A program made the position numbers and the translations under genes. The notes beneath the pieces are model-generated. The model saw nothing but the letters and a program-made list of their open reading frames with translations. It was not told where the DNA came from and made no database searches. From NCBI GenBank assembly GCA_033720855.1, contig JAWWBR010000003.1:4644-68643 (forward strand): a stretch of 64,000 bases of DNA, given 5' to 3'. This DNA comes from SMXQ01 sp033720855. Its GTDB lineage: Bacteria > Pseudomonadota > Alphaproteobacteria > SMXQ01. How positions within the stretch are numbered: position 1 is the stretch's first letter; each line of letters opens with the position of its first letter. Below are positions 27,306-37,134 of the stretch, piece after piece.

Positions 27306-28778
27306 ATGAGCAAAGCCATCATCATCGACCCCTTCGAAGGCGACGCCTTTCACGACCATTGCGGCGTGTTCGGGGTTTTCGGCCATGACGACGCCGCCGC
27401 GCTGACCGCGCTCGGCCTGCACGCCCTGCAACACCGCGGCCAGGAAGCTGCGGGAATGGTCACCTACGACGGCAGCCATTTTCATTCCCGCCGGGGCCTA
27501 GGCCACGTTGCCGACAACTTTTCCAGCGAAGAAGCCATCGCCGGTCTCGCGGGTGCCATGGCGATCGGTCACAATCGCTACTCCACCGCAGGGGAAACGG
27601 TCGAACGCAATATTCAGCCCCTGTTCGCGGATTTCGAATTCGGCGGCTTCGCCATTGGCCACAATGGCAACCTGACGAACGCCGTGACGCTGCGACGCGA
27701 ATTGGTCAAGCGCGGCAGCCTGTTCCAGTCCACGACGGATACCGAAGTGATCATCCACCTGATCGCCACTTCCAGCTACATCACCGTGGTCGACCGTTTC
27801 ATCGATGCGCTGAAGCAGGTGGAGGGGGCCTATTCCCTGGTGGCGATGACCCAGGACACGCTGATCGGCGTCCGCGACCCCCTTGGCGTACGGCCGCTCG
27901 TTCTGGGCAAACTCGATTCGGCTTACATTCTCGCATCGGAAACCTGTGCCTTGGACATCATCGGCGCGGATTTGGTGCGCGATGTCGAGCCCGGGGAAAT
28001 GGTGGTGATCAGTGCCGACGGCGTGCTCAGCCTCCATCCCTTCCCGCCGCAGCCCCGACGTCTTTGCATATTCGAATTCGTGTACTTCTCTCGACCGGAC
28101 AGCGTCTCCGACCACCGCAGCATTTACGAGACACGCAAACGGATCGGTGCCGAACTGGCGCGCGAAAGCCACGTCGATGCGGACATGGTGATCCCGATTC
28201 CAGATTCCGGCGTACCCGGAGCCATCGGCTACGCTCATGAAGCCGGTGTGCCGTTCGAACTCGGCATCATCCGCAATCATTACGTCGGCCGCACCTTCAT
28301 CGAGCCGTCCGACCAGATCCGGCATTTGGGGGTGAAGCTCAAGCACAATGCCAATCGCGCCCATGTCGAAGGCAAGCGCGTGATCCTGGTGGACGACAGC
28401 ATCGTTCGCGGCACCACCTCGGTCAAAATCGTCGAGATGATGCGAGCGGCGGGCGCCAAGGAGGTGCATATGCGCATCGCCAGCCCGCCGACCACCAATC
28501 CTTGTTATTACGGCGTCGACACGCCGCAACGCTCGGAACTGATGGCCGCCAATATGGACATCGAGGCCATGCGCAAGGAAATTGGCGTCGACACCCTCGC
28601 CTTTCTCTCCATGGACGGGCTTTATAGGGCCGTCGGCGAAACCGGTCGGAACGACGCCTGCCCGCAATACTGCGACGCCTGTTTTTCCGGCGACTATCCC
28701 ATCCGGCTGACCGACCAGGAAGACGGCTCCCACGCGGCGCAACTTTCATTCTTGACGGAGGTTGCCGGGAAACGATGA
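27306..28778 (+). CDS. purF: Amidophosphoribosyltransferase
   Basis: PurF makes 5-phosphoribosylamine, the first step of purine synthesis. The 490-residue protein has an 18-residue propeptide before the nucleophile Cys19 (HDHCGVFGVFG), as in the B. subtilis class that self-processes. The glutaminase domain is followed by the PRTase signature RVILVDDSIVRGTTS. C-terminal cysteines in CPQYCDACFSGDYP are consistent with a 4Fe-4S cluster. It overlaps the next gene by four bases. Confidence 0.96.
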   Translation: MSKAIIIDPFEGDAFHDHCGVFGVFGHDDAAALTALGLHALQHRGQEAAGMVTYDGSHFHSRRGLGHVADNFSSEEAIAGLAGAMAIGHNRYSTAGETVERNIQPLFADFEFGGFAIGHNGNLTNAVTLRRELVKRGSLFQSTTDTEVIIHLIATSSYITVVDRFIDALKQVEGAYSLVAMTQDTLIGVRDPLGVRPLVLGKLDSAYILASETCALDIIGADLVRDVEPGEMVVISADGVLSLHPFPPQPRRLCIFEFVYFSRPDSVSDHRSIYETRKRIGAELARESHVDADMVIPIPDSGVPGAIGYAHEAGVPFELGIIRNHYVGRTFIEPSDQIRHLGVKLKHNANRAHVEGKRVILVDDSIVRGTTSVKIVEMMRAAGAKEVHMRIASPPTTNPCYYGVDTPQRSELMAANMDIEAMRKEIGVDTLAFLSMDGLYRAVGETGRNDACPQYCDACFSGDYPIRLTDQEDGSHAAQLSFLTEVAGKR

Positions 28779-29509
28779 ACGCTCCCCCGGGACGTCTGGA
28801 AGGGCGCATAGCGCTGATCACCGGGGCATCGCGCGGCATCGGCGCGGCGGTCGCCAAGACTTTTGCCGCGGAAGGCGCCCACGTCATCCTCGTCGGCCGG
28901 ACCCAAGGCGGGCTCGAGGACGTGGACGACGCCATCCGCGCCGCGGGCGGATCCGCCACCCTTTTTCCCGCCGATCTCACCGATTTCGACCTTATCGACC
29001 GCATGGCGCTGGCCGTCCACGAACGCTTCGCCCGCCTCGACATTCTGGTCGGGAATGCCGGAATCCTCGGCTCTCTCACGCCTATGCACCATATCGAGCC
29101 ATCCCAGTGGGACCAGGTGATGGCCGTCAACCTCACCGCCAATTGGCGCCTCATCCGGGCATTCGATCCGCTGCTGCGGCTCTCGACCGCGGGGCGGGCG
29201 GTGTTCGTCACCTCCGGGGCGGGGGACGGGCGCCACCCCTATTGGGGCGCCTATGCGGTCAGCAAGGGGGCTCTCGAGATCATGGCCAAGACCTGGGCAG
29301 CGGAACTCGAGAACACGGACATCCGGGTCAATCTGATCAATCCCGGGGGAACCCGCACCGCCATGCGTGCCGAGGCCTTTCCCGGAGAGGATCCCGATAC
29401 CTTGCCGAGCGCCGAAGAGATCGCGCAGGCATTCGTTCCCCTGGTCGAAGAGAGCTGCACCCGCAACGGGGACGTCATCAATGCGCGCGAGGTTCTCGCC
29501 GTTCGTTAG
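28775..29509 (+). CDS. SDR-family oxidoreductase (purF-linked)
   Basis: This is a 244-residue classical SDR with TGASRGIGAAVAKTFAAEG, a GNAG motif, and the catalytic set in VFVTSGAGDGRHPYWGAYAV followed by SKGA. Its substrate is unknown. The ATGA overlap with purF makes co-translation likely, and an SDR after purF is, as far as I know, common in Rhodospirillales. Any role in purine metabolism would be inference from position only. Confidence 0.85.
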   Translation: MNAPPGRLEGRIALITGASRGIGAAVAKTFAAEGAHVILVGRTQGGLEDVDDAIRAAGGSATLFPADLTDFDLIDRMALAVHERFARLDILVGNAGILGSLTPMHHIEPSQWDQVMAVNLTANWRLIRAFDPLLRLSTAGRAVFVTSGAGDGRHPYWGAYAVSKGALEIMAKTWAAELENTDIRVNLINPGGTRTAMRAEAFPGEDPDTLPSAEEIAQAFVPLVEESCTRNGDVINAREVLAVR

Positions 29510-29518
29510 CGGACCGCT

Positions 29519-30898
29519 TTAGCCGCCCGACGCATAGGGGTTTTTTCCGCCGCGAGGGATCAGGCGGAGTGGCACACCCTCAAGCCCGAAGGAGTCTCTT
29601 AGGCCGTTTTCGAGATAGCGCAGATAGCCGGCGGGGACCATTTTCGGCCGGCTCGCGAACAGGACGAATGTCGGTGGCCTGGCCTTGGCCTGGGTGATGT
29701 AACGGAGGCGCACGCGCCGCCCGCTTACGGCCGGCGGCGGGTGACGCTGGACGAGTTCCTCCAGCCACCGGTTGAGAGTCCCCGTGGCGATCCGCCGGTT
29801 CCAGGTGTCGTAGGTCCGGAAAACGGCAGACATCAACCGGTCCAGGTTCCGTCCGGTCAACGCCGAAACGGTGACGGTGGCGACCCCCTTGATTTGCGGC
29901 AGTGATGTCTCCAGCCGGTCACGCAATTTGCCGAGGGCCCGGTCGGGGTCGGCGACGAGGTCCCATTTGTTGGCCGCGATCACCAGGGCCCGGCCTTCCT
30001 CGACCACTTGCCGCGCGATGGCGAGGTCCTGACGTTCCAACATCACCGTCGCATCGATGACCAGGACCACCACTTCGGCGAGACGGATCGCGCGTTCGGT
30101 CTCGGCGACCGAAAGCCGTTCCAGCCTGGCCGTGACATGGGCGCGCCGGCGCAACCCCGCGGTGTCCACCAGGCGGACCGGACGCCCATCGTAATCCCAG
30201 TCCACGGGCACGGCATCGCGCGTGATGCCGGGCTCGGGCCCCGTCACCATCCGTTCGGCCCCGATCAAGCCGTTGACCAGGGTCGATTTGCCGACATTGG
30301 GCCGCCCGACTATGGCCAACCGCAGGGGGCCCGTTTCGCTTTCTTCCTGCTCCCATTCGCCGATAGGACCTTCGCCTTGCACCTCTTCGCCGGGCTCTTC
30401 GAACGGCTGGAGCGCCTCACCCAGAGCCTCGGCGAGCCCTTCCATACCGCTCCCGTGTTCCGCCGAAACCATCAGCGGATCACCCAGGCCCAGGGCGAAC
30501 CCCTCAAAGGCGCCCGACCTTGCCTCGGATGACTCGCATTTGTTGGCGATGAGGATGACCGGTGTTCCGGTTTCCCTGAGCCAATCCGCGAAATGCCGGT
30601 CGAGAGGGGTGATGCCGGCGCGCGCGTCGAACACCAAGAGTGCGACATCGGCCTGTTCCAGCGCGCCTTCCGCCTGCTGCCGCATGGCGGCCTCCACCGT
30701 GCCGGCACGCGCCTCTTCCAGGCCCGGCGTATCGAGGAGTCGGAACTCAAGATGTCCGAGGCGGCCGGTACCTTCCTGCCAGTCCCGGGTGACGCCCGGA
30801 CTTGGCTCGACGATCGCCAAACGTTTGCCCACCAGGCGATTAAACAGGGTGGACTTGCCCACATTGGGACGACCGATAATCGCCACCGTCGCGGCCAT
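29519..30898 (-). CDS. der: Ribosome biogenesis GTPase Der
   Basis: Der (EngA) is a double-GTPase needed for 50S assembly. The 459-residue protein has two G domains: the first with GRPNVGKSTLFNRL, DTPGLEE and NKCES, the second with GRPNVGKSTLVNGL, DTAGLRR and NKWD. A C-terminal KH-like domain follows (FVLFASRPKMVPAGYLRYLE). The linker between the G domains is long and acidic. It begins three bases after bamB, the standard bamB-der pairing. Confidence 0.96.
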   Translation of the reverse strand: MAATVAIIGRPNVGKSTLFNRLVGKRLAIVEPSPGVTRDWQEGTGRLGHLEFRLLDTPGLEEARAGTVEAAMRQQAEGALEQADVALLVFDARAGITPLDRHFADWLRETGTPVILIANKCESSEARSGAFEGFALGLGDPLMVSAEHGSGMEGLAEALGEALQPFEEPGEEVQGEGPIGEWEQEESETGPLRLAIVGRPNVGKSTLVNGLIGAERMVTGPEPGITRDAVPVDWDYDGRPVRLVDTAGLRRRAHVTARLERLSVAETERAIRLAEVVVLVIDATVMLERQDLAIARQVVEEGRALVIAANKWDLVADPDRALGKLRDRLETSLPQIKGVATVTVSALTGRNLDRLMSAVFRTYDTWNRRIATGTLNRWLEELVQRHPPPAVSGRRVRLRYITQAKARPPTFVLFASRPKMVPAGYLRYLENGLRDSFGLEGVPLRLIPRGGKNPYASGG

Positions 30899-30901
30899 GG
30901 G

Positions 30902-32230
30902 TCAACGCCAGGCGATCAGGTCGGAGTCGCGGGTCAGCAGGTAAAGGGTGTCGCGGGCAACGATCGGAGCGACTTCGACGCCATCGTCGACCTTGATCTG
31001 CCCCAGCAGGTCGCCGGTGTAGGGCGAGACGGCGAGCACGGTTTTATTGGTCCCGGCAAGGATCAAGCGGTCCCCAGCCAATACCGGGCCAGACCATGTG
31101 ATCCAGTCCCGCCGCGCTTTTTCGTCCTCGTAGCGACGGAGGGACCGGCCCCATACGATACGGCCGTCTCGACGGCTCACGCATAGGAGAACGTTATCAT
31201 TGCTGACCAGATAGATGAAATCTCCGGCCACCCATGGGGTCTCGGTGGCGCCGATCGCCTGCTGCCAGACTCTCGTCCCCGAGGCAAGGGATAGGGCAAC
31301 CATGACGCCGGCGTTGCTGACGGCGATAACCCGCCCCCTGTCAATGACCGGAGAGGCACGAATATCGGCAATGGTACTGATGCCACTGGTCCGTCGGCGC
31401 TGGGAAAGAAAGTCCGACCAAGATTCACGGCCGTTATCGGCCCTCAAGCCGAACAATTCCCCCGAGGAATAGGCGACCACCAGCGTCCCGCTCTCATAGG
31501 CGGGGGAGGCGCTTCCCAAAAGCGCAGCCTGTTCAACCGCACCGCGATGGGTCCAAAGCGGATTTCCCGTCTCGGCCTCGAGGGCATGGGTTCTGTTGTC
31601 GGTGGAAACGGCGAAGACCCGCCCGTCGGCGACGGTGGGCGCCGACCGAACCGGCGCCGAAACCTGCCGGCGCCAGAGAACCCGCCCGTCCCCTGCGTCC
31701 AATGCCAACACCTGGGCAAACCCGGTGGTCACGTACACGCGGCCGCCGAAAGCGGCCAGTCCCCCGCCCAAGGTCCCGTCCTGCTCCTCCCTCGGCCTCA
31801 GATCTCGCGCCCATAGCCGCCTGCCGCTCGCCGCATCGAACACATAGATACGGGCCAGGGCGTCGAGAACGAACAAGCGCCCCGCCTCGTCGATCACCGG
31901 TTGCGCCAGCAGACGCCGGTAGTCGGTCGAACCGCGGCCGGCACTGACCCTGAACGCCTGCCTGGGCGCCGGGGCCAATGACACGTGGTACACGGCATGG
32001 GTGGCAGATCCGGCCAGCTGCGGCCAGGCGGCATTGGCAACGGGCGGGGCGATGGCAATTTCCCGCGTCGCCGCCTCATTGTCGACCCTGAGGTTCGATC
32101 CTTGCACCATTACCGCCAAACGTTCACCGCGGAGAGGCGGGTCTTTCGCCTGGCCAAACGTGCAGGCACCGAGCGACACGGCGGCGAGCACCGGACAAAC
32201 GACCGACAGACGCAGGGAACGGTGCCGCAT
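30902..32230 (-). CDS. bamB: Outer-membrane assembly lipoprotein BamB
   Basis: BamB is the beta-propeller lipoprotein of the BAM complex. The 442-residue protein has a lipoprotein signal with lipobox LGAC and Cys23. It then has repeated PQQ-type blades, each with a hydrophobic-Asp-Gly or Asp-Ala pattern such as VLALDAGDGRVLWRRQ and THALEAETGNPLWTH. It sits between a YfgM-like gene and der, as in many proteobacteria. Confidence 0.9.
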   Translation of the reverse strand: MRHRSLRLSVVCPVLAAVSLGACTFGQAKDPPLRGERLAVMVQGSNLRVDNEAATREIAIAPPVANAAWPQLAGSATHAVYHVSLAPAPRQAFRVSAGRGSTDYRRLLAQPVIDEAGRLFVLDALARIYVFDAASGRRLWARDLRPREEQDGTLGGGLAAFGGRVYVTTGFAQVLALDAGDGRVLWRRQVSAPVRSAPTVADGRVFAVSTDNRTHALEAETGNPLWTHRGAVEQAALLGSASPAYESGTLVVAYSSGELFGLRADNGRESWSDFLSQRRRTSGISTIADIRASPVIDRGRVIAVSNAGVMVALSLASGTRVWQQAIGATETPWVAGDFIYLVSNDNVLLCVSRRDGRIVWGRSLRRYEDEKARRDWITWSGPVLAGDRLILAGTNKTVLAVSPYTGDLLGQIKVDDGVEVAPIVARDTLYLLTRDSDLIAWR

Positions 32231-32244
32231 TGCCGACTCCCGAC

Positions 32245-32889
32245 CTAGGTCCCTAGGACCGCGAGATATTCCGCCGCCCGCACCCGCAGCTTGGGAGGCG
32301 CAGTCTCGTCATCGGCAAGTTTTTGGTAGATAGCCTTGGCTGCGGCAACATCGCCCCGCCGGCGATGCAGCAACGCCGTGATTTCAAGCGCGGAAAAGCG
32401 CCATGGGTTGCCCGCCTCGGTAAGGGGTTTGACGCGTTCGGCAAGGGCCTTGGGATCCGCGCGGTCGGCGGCATTAAGGGCGTAGAGCAAAAGCGCGAGA
32501 TTGCGAAACAAGGGGTCGACGCCGTCGTCTTTGGCAAGGGCATCGTAGACTTCCGCAGCAGCGGCCTCGTTGCCCTGGCGCGCCAACACAGCCGCCTCCT
32601 GGAAACGCGCGAGATCGCTGTAGCCTGCGGCGCCTTCCCGGCCCAGGGCCTTAAACGCGGCCAGGGCTTCCTGGGTCTTGCCGGCGGTAACGAGCTCGAT
32701 GGCGCTGACGTAGCGCAAACCGGCCTCGATGCGCTGGTTCGCCTGATACTGCCGCCATCCGACACTCCCCGCGACGACAATCAAGACCAAAAGTGCGGCG
32801 CCGACGACGAGCCTGCCATACTTCCGCCAGAGCTCCTGGTAGCGTTCGCGTTTTAGTTCCTCGTCGACTTCTTCAATAAAATTGTCCAT
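32245..32889 (-). CDS. YfgM-like membrane-anchored TPR protein
   Basis: This 214-residue protein has an N-terminal cytoplasmic segment (MDNFIEEVDEELKRERY), one membrane helix at about residues 25-45 (LVVGAALLVLIVVAGSVGW) and a periplasmic alpha-helical region of TPR-like repeats. This is the layout of YfgM, an ancillary SecYEG subunit that works with periplasmic chaperones. MDNFIEEV is the likely start; a GTG-like or ATG start two codons upstream is also possible. It precedes bamB by 14 bases. Confidence 0.82.
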   Translation of the reverse strand: MDNFIEEVDEELKRERYQELWRKYGRLVVGAALLVLIVVAGSVGWRQYQANQRIEAGLRYVSAIELVTAGKTQEALAAFKALGREGAAGYSDLARFQEAAVLARQGNEAAAAEVYDALAKDDGVDPLFRNLALLLYALNAADRADPKALAERVKPLTEAGNPWRFSALEITALLHRRRGDVAAAKAIYQKLADDETAPPKLRVRAAEYLAVLGT

Positions 32890-33126
32890 GGGCACGCTTG
32901 CCTCGCTTTTTGCGGCGCTACCATACCCGCCCCACCCGGCGCATGCAATCGGGCCGAAGCGCCCTCGCCGGACGCCAGATCCCGGTCGAAAAGCGAGCCT
33001 TGCGAGTGACGGCGCACGGTTCTCTTGAAGGGGACATCTGACCCAGAAAAGGCGGCCTGCCCCGGAGAGCGAGAACGATAGGAGGCACCGGTCCCGCCAC
33101 CGCCGCGGCCCGGCGCCTCTTGGGCG

Positions 33127-33447
33127 TTATCCGGTACGTTGGATCAAGTGATAGCCGAAATCGGTCTCGATCACGCCTGAGGTTTGGCCGATCTCCAAAG
33201 AGAACGCCGCATCCTCGAATGGGCCGACCATCTGGCCCCGGCCGAAGGTGCCGAGGTCGCCGCCACGCTGCCCCGACGGGCAATCGGAATGTTCCGCCGC
33301 CAGTCGCTCGAAATCCCCGCCTTCGGCGAGTTCGCTGGCCAATGCCTCGATTTCGGCCAACGCCTCTTCCTTGCTGCGGGTCGCGGTCGAGCGCGCCGAT
33401 CCCTCATACATGAGAAGGATATGGGATGCTTGAACTTGGTCGGTCAT
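33127..33447 (-). CDS. Small parvulin-type peptidyl-prolyl isomerase
   Basis: The 106-residue protein is essentially one parvulin (rotamase) domain: ASHILL at the start, FERLAAEHSDCPSGQRGGDL in the middle, then GTFGRGQMVGPFEDAAFSL and GYHLIQRTG at the end. It has no signal peptide, so it is probably cytoplasmic, like E. coli PpiC. It lies 35 bases downstream of guaA on the same strand. The 237 bases between this gene and the YfgM-like gene hold no clear feature. Confidence 0.88.
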   Translation of the reverse strand: MTDQVQASHILLMYEGSARSTATRSKEEALAEIEALASELAEGGDFERLAAEHSDCPSGQRGGDLGTFGRGQMVGPFEDAAFSLEIGQTSGVIETDFGYHLIQRTG

Positions 33448-33482
33448 GGTCTCGTCCCTTTCTGGGGCCTAGGCAACAGAAC

Positions 33483-35039
33483 CTATTCCCATTCGATGGT
33501 TCCGGGGGGCTTGGAGGTTACGTCATAGACAACCCGATTGACACCCCGCACTTCATTGATGATCCGATTGGCGACGCGGCCAAGGAAATCGTGGTCAAAG
33601 GGGTAATAGTCGGCCGTCATGCCATCGGTGGACGTCACCGCACGCAACGCCAACGCAAATTCATAAGACCGTTCGTCGCCCATCACACCGACGGTACGCA
33701 CCGGCAGCAGCACGGCGAACGCCTGCCAAATAGCGTCGTAAAGCCCGGCGGCGCGGATCTCCGCCAGGTAAATGGAATCCGCCTTGCGCAAAACATCGAG
33801 TTTGTCGGCGGTGATCTCACCGGGAACGCGGATGGCGAGTCCCGGCCCCGGGAAGGGATGGCGGCCGACCATGGTCTCTGGCAGTCCGAGTTCACGGCCC
33901 AGCGCCCGCACCTCGTCCTTGAACAATTCGCGCAAGGGCTCCACCAGGTCCAAGGCCATCCGCTCCGGCAACCCCCCAACATTATGGTGTGACTTGATGG
34001 TGGCACTAGGCCCGCCGGACACGGAAACAGATTCGATGACGTCGGGATACAAGGTCCCTTGGGCCAGGAAATCCGCGCCACCGGCGTTCCTCGCCTCCTC
34101 CTCGAAGACATCGATGAAAGTACCGCCGATGACCTTGCGCTTGGTCTCGGGATCGGTCACGCCGGCAAGCTTCGAAAGAAAAAGATCGGCGGCATCCTTA
34201 TGAATCAGGGGAATGTTGTAGTTGTCCCGGAACACCGAGACGACGTCCTCCGCCTCGCCTTCGCGCAAGAGCCCGGTATCGACGAAGACACAGACGATCT
34301 GGTCGCCAATGGCCTCATGAATCAACACCGCCGCCACCGAGGAATCGACCCCGCCGGACACGCCGCATATCACCCGTCCATCGCCCACCTGTTCGCGAAT
34401 CGCCGCAACCGAGCGGGTGCGGAACGCGCTCATTGTCCAGTCGCCTTTCAAGCCGGCAATGCGGAAAAGGAAGTTTGCTATCAGTTTTGCGCCGTCGGGG
34501 GTATGGACCACTTCCGGGTGAAACTGCAGCCCGTAAAACTTGCGCTTGACGTCTGCGATGGCGGCGAACGGCGCGCCGTCGGTCCGGGCGATGACCTCAA
34601 AGCCCTTCGGAATGTCGATTACCCGGTCGCCGTGACTCATCCAAACCTGTTCGCGGCCGCCTTCGGCCCATACCCCCTCGAAAAGGGGCGGCGACGATAC
34701 AACCTCGATGAAAGCCCGCCCGAACTCCCTGTGTTCGGCGTTTTCGACCCGTCCTCCAAGCTGGTCGACCATGGTTTGCTGGCCATAGCAGATACCCAGG
34801 ACGGGCACCCCCAAGGAGAACACCTCGCGCGGCGCGCTGGGCGCCGCGCCAGCGGTAACCGAAGCCGGACCGCCCGAGAGGATGATGGCCGCAGGCCGAA
34901 GCGCGGCAATCGCCCGTTCGGCGTCATTGAATGGCGCAATCTCGCAATAGACGCCGGCTTCCCGCACGCGTCTTGCGATAAGCTGGGTTACCTGGGAGCC
35001 GAAATCCAAGATCAAAACCGACTGGCGGGACTCGGTCAT
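33483..35039 (-). CDS. guaA: GMP synthase (glutamine-hydrolysing)
   Basis: GuaA aminates XMP to GMP. The 518-residue protein has the class I glutaminase domain with nucleophile Cys84 in LGICYGQQ, the ATP pyrophosphatase P-loop CGVSGGVDSSVAAVL near residue 230, and the C-terminal dimerisation domain ending GTIEWE, as always in this enzyme. The start MTESRQSVLILDFG is seven bases after guaB; an open frame 33 codons longer runs into guaB and is not used. Confidence 0.97.
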   Translation of the reverse strand: MTESRQSVLILDFGSQVTQLIARRVREAGVYCEIAPFNDAERAIAALRPAAIILSGGPASVTAGAAPSAPREVFSLGVPVLGICYGQQTMVDQLGGRVENAEHREFGRAFIEVVSSPPLFEGVWAEGGREQVWMSHGDRVIDIPKGFEVIARTDGAPFAAIADVKRKFYGLQFHPEVVHTPDGAKLIANFLFRIAGLKGDWTMSAFRTRSVAAIREQVGDGRVICGVSGGVDSSVAAVLIHEAIGDQIVCVFVDTGLLREGEAEDVVSVFRDNYNIPLIHKDAADLFLSKLAGVTDPETKRKVIGGTFIDVFEEEARNAGGADFLAQGTLYPDVIESVSVSGGPSATIKSHHNVGGLPERMALDLVEPLRELFKDEVRALGRELGLPETMVGRHPFPGPGLAIRVPGEITADKLDVLRKADSIYLAEIRAAGLYDAIWQAFAVLLPVRTVGVMGDERSYEFALALRAVTSTDGMTADYYPFDHDFLGRVANRIINEVRGVNRVVYDVTSKPPGTIEWE

Positions 35040-35046
35040 CAGGCGT

Positions 35047-36525
35047 TCAGTCCTTGCCCCTGTAATTCGGTGTTTCTCGAGTGATATCGATGTCGTGGAC
35101 GTGACTTTCCCGCAGGCCCGAACCCGTAATACGCACAAACTTGCAGTTCTTCTGCATCTCGGCGACGGTGCCGTTTCCGGTGTATCCCATGGCCGCGGCC
35201 AGGCCGCCGATCAGTTGGTGTATGACGGTTGCAGCTGGCCCCTTGTAGGGAACCCGGCCTTCCACCCCCTCGGGAACCAGTTTCAGGGTGTCGGAGACTT
35301 CTTCCTGAAAATAGCGGTCCGCCGAGCCTCGGGCCATCGCACCCACCGAACCCATGCCGCGGTACGATTTATAGGACCTGCCCTGATACAGATAGACTTC
35401 ACCCGGGCTCTCGTCGGTACCCGCCAACAGGGACCCGACCATAGCGCAATCGGCCCCCGCCGCGATCGCCTTGGCGAGGTCGCCGGAGAACTTGATGCCG
35501 CCATCGGCGATGACCGGAACGCCGCTTTTGCGGCATTCGCCGACCACGTCGAGGATCGCCGTCAGCTGCGGCATCCCGACCCCCGCGACGATACGCGTGG
35601 TGCAGATGGAGCCGGGACCGATGCCCACCTTCACCGCGTCCACCCCGGCATCGATCAACGCCTTGGCCGCCGCCGCGGTGGCGATGTTTCCACCGATCAC
35701 CTGGGCGCGATTGGAGAGCTTCTTCACCTGCTTGACCGTGTCGATCACGCCTTGGGAATGTCCGTGCGCGGTGTCGACCACGACGACGTCCACCTCCGCA
35801 TCGATCAACGCTTCGGCGCGGGCGATACCCGGGGCGCCGACGCCGGTGGCGGCGGCCACCCGCAGCCGGCCCTTTTCGTCCTTGCAGGCATTGGGATGCA
35901 ACTGGGCCTTTTCGATATCCTTGACCGTGATCAGCCCGATACAGCGATAGTCTTCATCGACCACCAGGAGTTTTTCGATCCGATGCTGATGCAAAAGCCT
36001 TTTGGCTTCCTCCATGTCGACGCCTTCACGCACCGTCACCAGAGCGTCTTTGGTCATCAGCTGCGCCACCGGCGTGTCGACGTCGGTGGCGAACCGAACG
36101 TCGCGATTGGTCAACACGCCGACAAGCTTGCCCGGGCTCCGGCCGTCGCCGTTGCCCTCGACCACCGGAATACCGGATATATGATGGGCAGCCATCAGGC
36201 CGAGCGCATCGCCCAGTGTCGCGTCGGGCCCGATGGTAACGGGATTGACCACCATTCCAGATTCGAATTTCTTGACCGCCCGCACCTCGTTGGACTGTGC
36301 AAGAATTTCCATGTTCTTGTGGATCACCCCTAATCCGCCGGCCTGAGCCAGGGCGATGGCCATGTCGCTTTCGGTGACGGTGTCCATGGCCGAGGACACG
36401 AGAGGAATGTTGAGTTCTATGGAGGGCGTGAGTCTGGTCTTGGTTTCGACTTGCTTCGGCAGCACCTTCGACGCAGCTGGCTCCAGCAACACGTCGTCGA
36501 ATGTCAAAGCTTCCCGGATATCCAT
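35047..36525 (-). CDS. guaB: IMP dehydrogenase
   Basis: GuaB oxidises IMP to XMP, committing flux to guanine nucleotides. The 492-residue TIM-barrel protein has the N-terminal LTFDDVLLEPAAS, two CBS domains at about residues 95-205, and the catalytic loop GIGPGSICTTR with Cys308. The order guaB-guaA gives a guanine operon, with a strong promoter immediately upstream. Confidence 0.97.
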   Translation of the reverse strand: MDIREALTFDDVLLEPAASKVLPKQVETKTRLTPSIELNIPLVSSAMDTVTESDMAIALAQAGGLGVIHKNMEILAQSNEVRAVKKFESGMVVNPVTIGPDATLGDALGLMAAHHISGIPVVEGNGDGRSPGKLVGVLTNRDVRFATDVDTPVAQLMTKDALVTVREGVDMEEAKRLLHQHRIEKLLVVDEDYRCIGLITVKDIEKAQLHPNACKDEKGRLRVAAATGVGAPGIARAEALIDAEVDVVVVDTAHGHSQGVIDTVKQVKKLSNRAQVIGGNIATAAAAKALIDAGVDAVKVGIGPGSICTTRIVAGVGMPQLTAILDVVGECRKSGVPVIADGGIKFSGDLAKAIAAGADCAMVGSLLAGTDESPGEVYLYQGRSYKSYRGMGSVGAMARGSADRYFQEEVSDTLKLVPEGVEGRVPYKGPAATVIHQLIGGLAAAMGYTGNGTVAEMQKNCKFVRITGSGLRESHVHDIDITRETPNYRGKD

Positions 36526-36554
36526 GCCGACCTCAGCCTTGGGGTTGGCGCGCT

Positions 36555-36582
36555 ATCATACACATAAGCATGCCCTTGCCAA
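36555..36582 (-). promoter_or_regulatory. guaBA promoter
   Basis: On the minus strand TTGGCA (36582-36577), a 16-base spacer and TATGAT (36560-36555) each match consensus at five of six positions. The leader to the guaB ATG would be about 25 bases. Confidence 0.6.
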
Positions 36583-36654
36583 GCGGATTGAACCTTGGAC
36601 GAGAAGGGCCCTTTTTTGTGGCTGAAAAACGACGAGAAATGCCCATATTAGGGG

Positions 36655-36664
36655 TGTCATGACA
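36655..36664. promoter_or_regulatory. Palindrome before the host-attachment-family gene
   Basis: TGTCATGACA is a perfect ten-base palindrome located just before the GGGGGAG ribosome site of the gene starting at 36679. It could be an operator, though ten-base palindromes also arise by chance. Confidence 0.25.
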
Positions 36665-36678
36665 AAGGGGGAGCCGTA

Positions 36679-37134
36679 ATGCGCGCAGTCAAACCCACGA
36701 CTTGGATCGTCATCTGTGACGGGGCCCGAGGGCGTGTCCTCGTCAATCGGGGTAAGGGGACGGGGCTGAATGAGATTTCCAATTCCGAGGACGAGGATGC
36801 CCGTACGCCAACGCGCGACCTCGGTGCGGATCGGCCCGGGCGGACATACGATTCGGGCGGCCGGGGACGACACGCCATGGTGCCGCCGGTCGACTGGCAC
36901 CGGTTCGAGAAGGAGCAGTTCGCCAAGAGCATGGCCGAGATCGTCAATTCTGCAGCCCTTGAAAATCGGTTCGACCGTGTCGTTCTCGTCGCCCCGCCGC
37001 GGGTCTTGGGCGATTTGCGCCAAGCGCTGAAACCCCAGGTGAAGGAAAAGCTTGCCGGCGAAATCGGCAAGGACCTGACGCAGGTCGCGGTTCACGACCT
37101 GGGCGAACATCTCGGCGATCTGGTCAGGCTTTAG
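36679..37134 (+). CDS. Host-attachment-family protein
   Basis: This 151-residue protein resembles the family annotated as host attachment protein, first named for a plant-associated bacterium. It has the N-terminal TTWIVICDGARGRVLVNRG, a central basic and glycine-rich stretch, the FAKSMAEIVNSAALENRFDR helix and a VVLVAPPRVLGDLR strand. Its fold appears related to release-factor-like (eRF1/baeRF) domains, and a direct role in attachment is unproven. GGGGGAG precedes ATG. It is divergent from guaB and overlaps the 3' end of rlmE by four bases. Confidence 0.8.
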   Translation: MRAVKPTTWIVICDGARGRVLVNRGKGTGLNEISNSEDEDARTPTRDLGADRPGRTYDSGGRGRHAMVPPVDWHRFEKEQFAKSMAEIVNSAALENRFDRVVLVAPPRVLGDLRQALKPQVKEKLAGEIGKDLTQVAVHDLGEHLGDLVRL

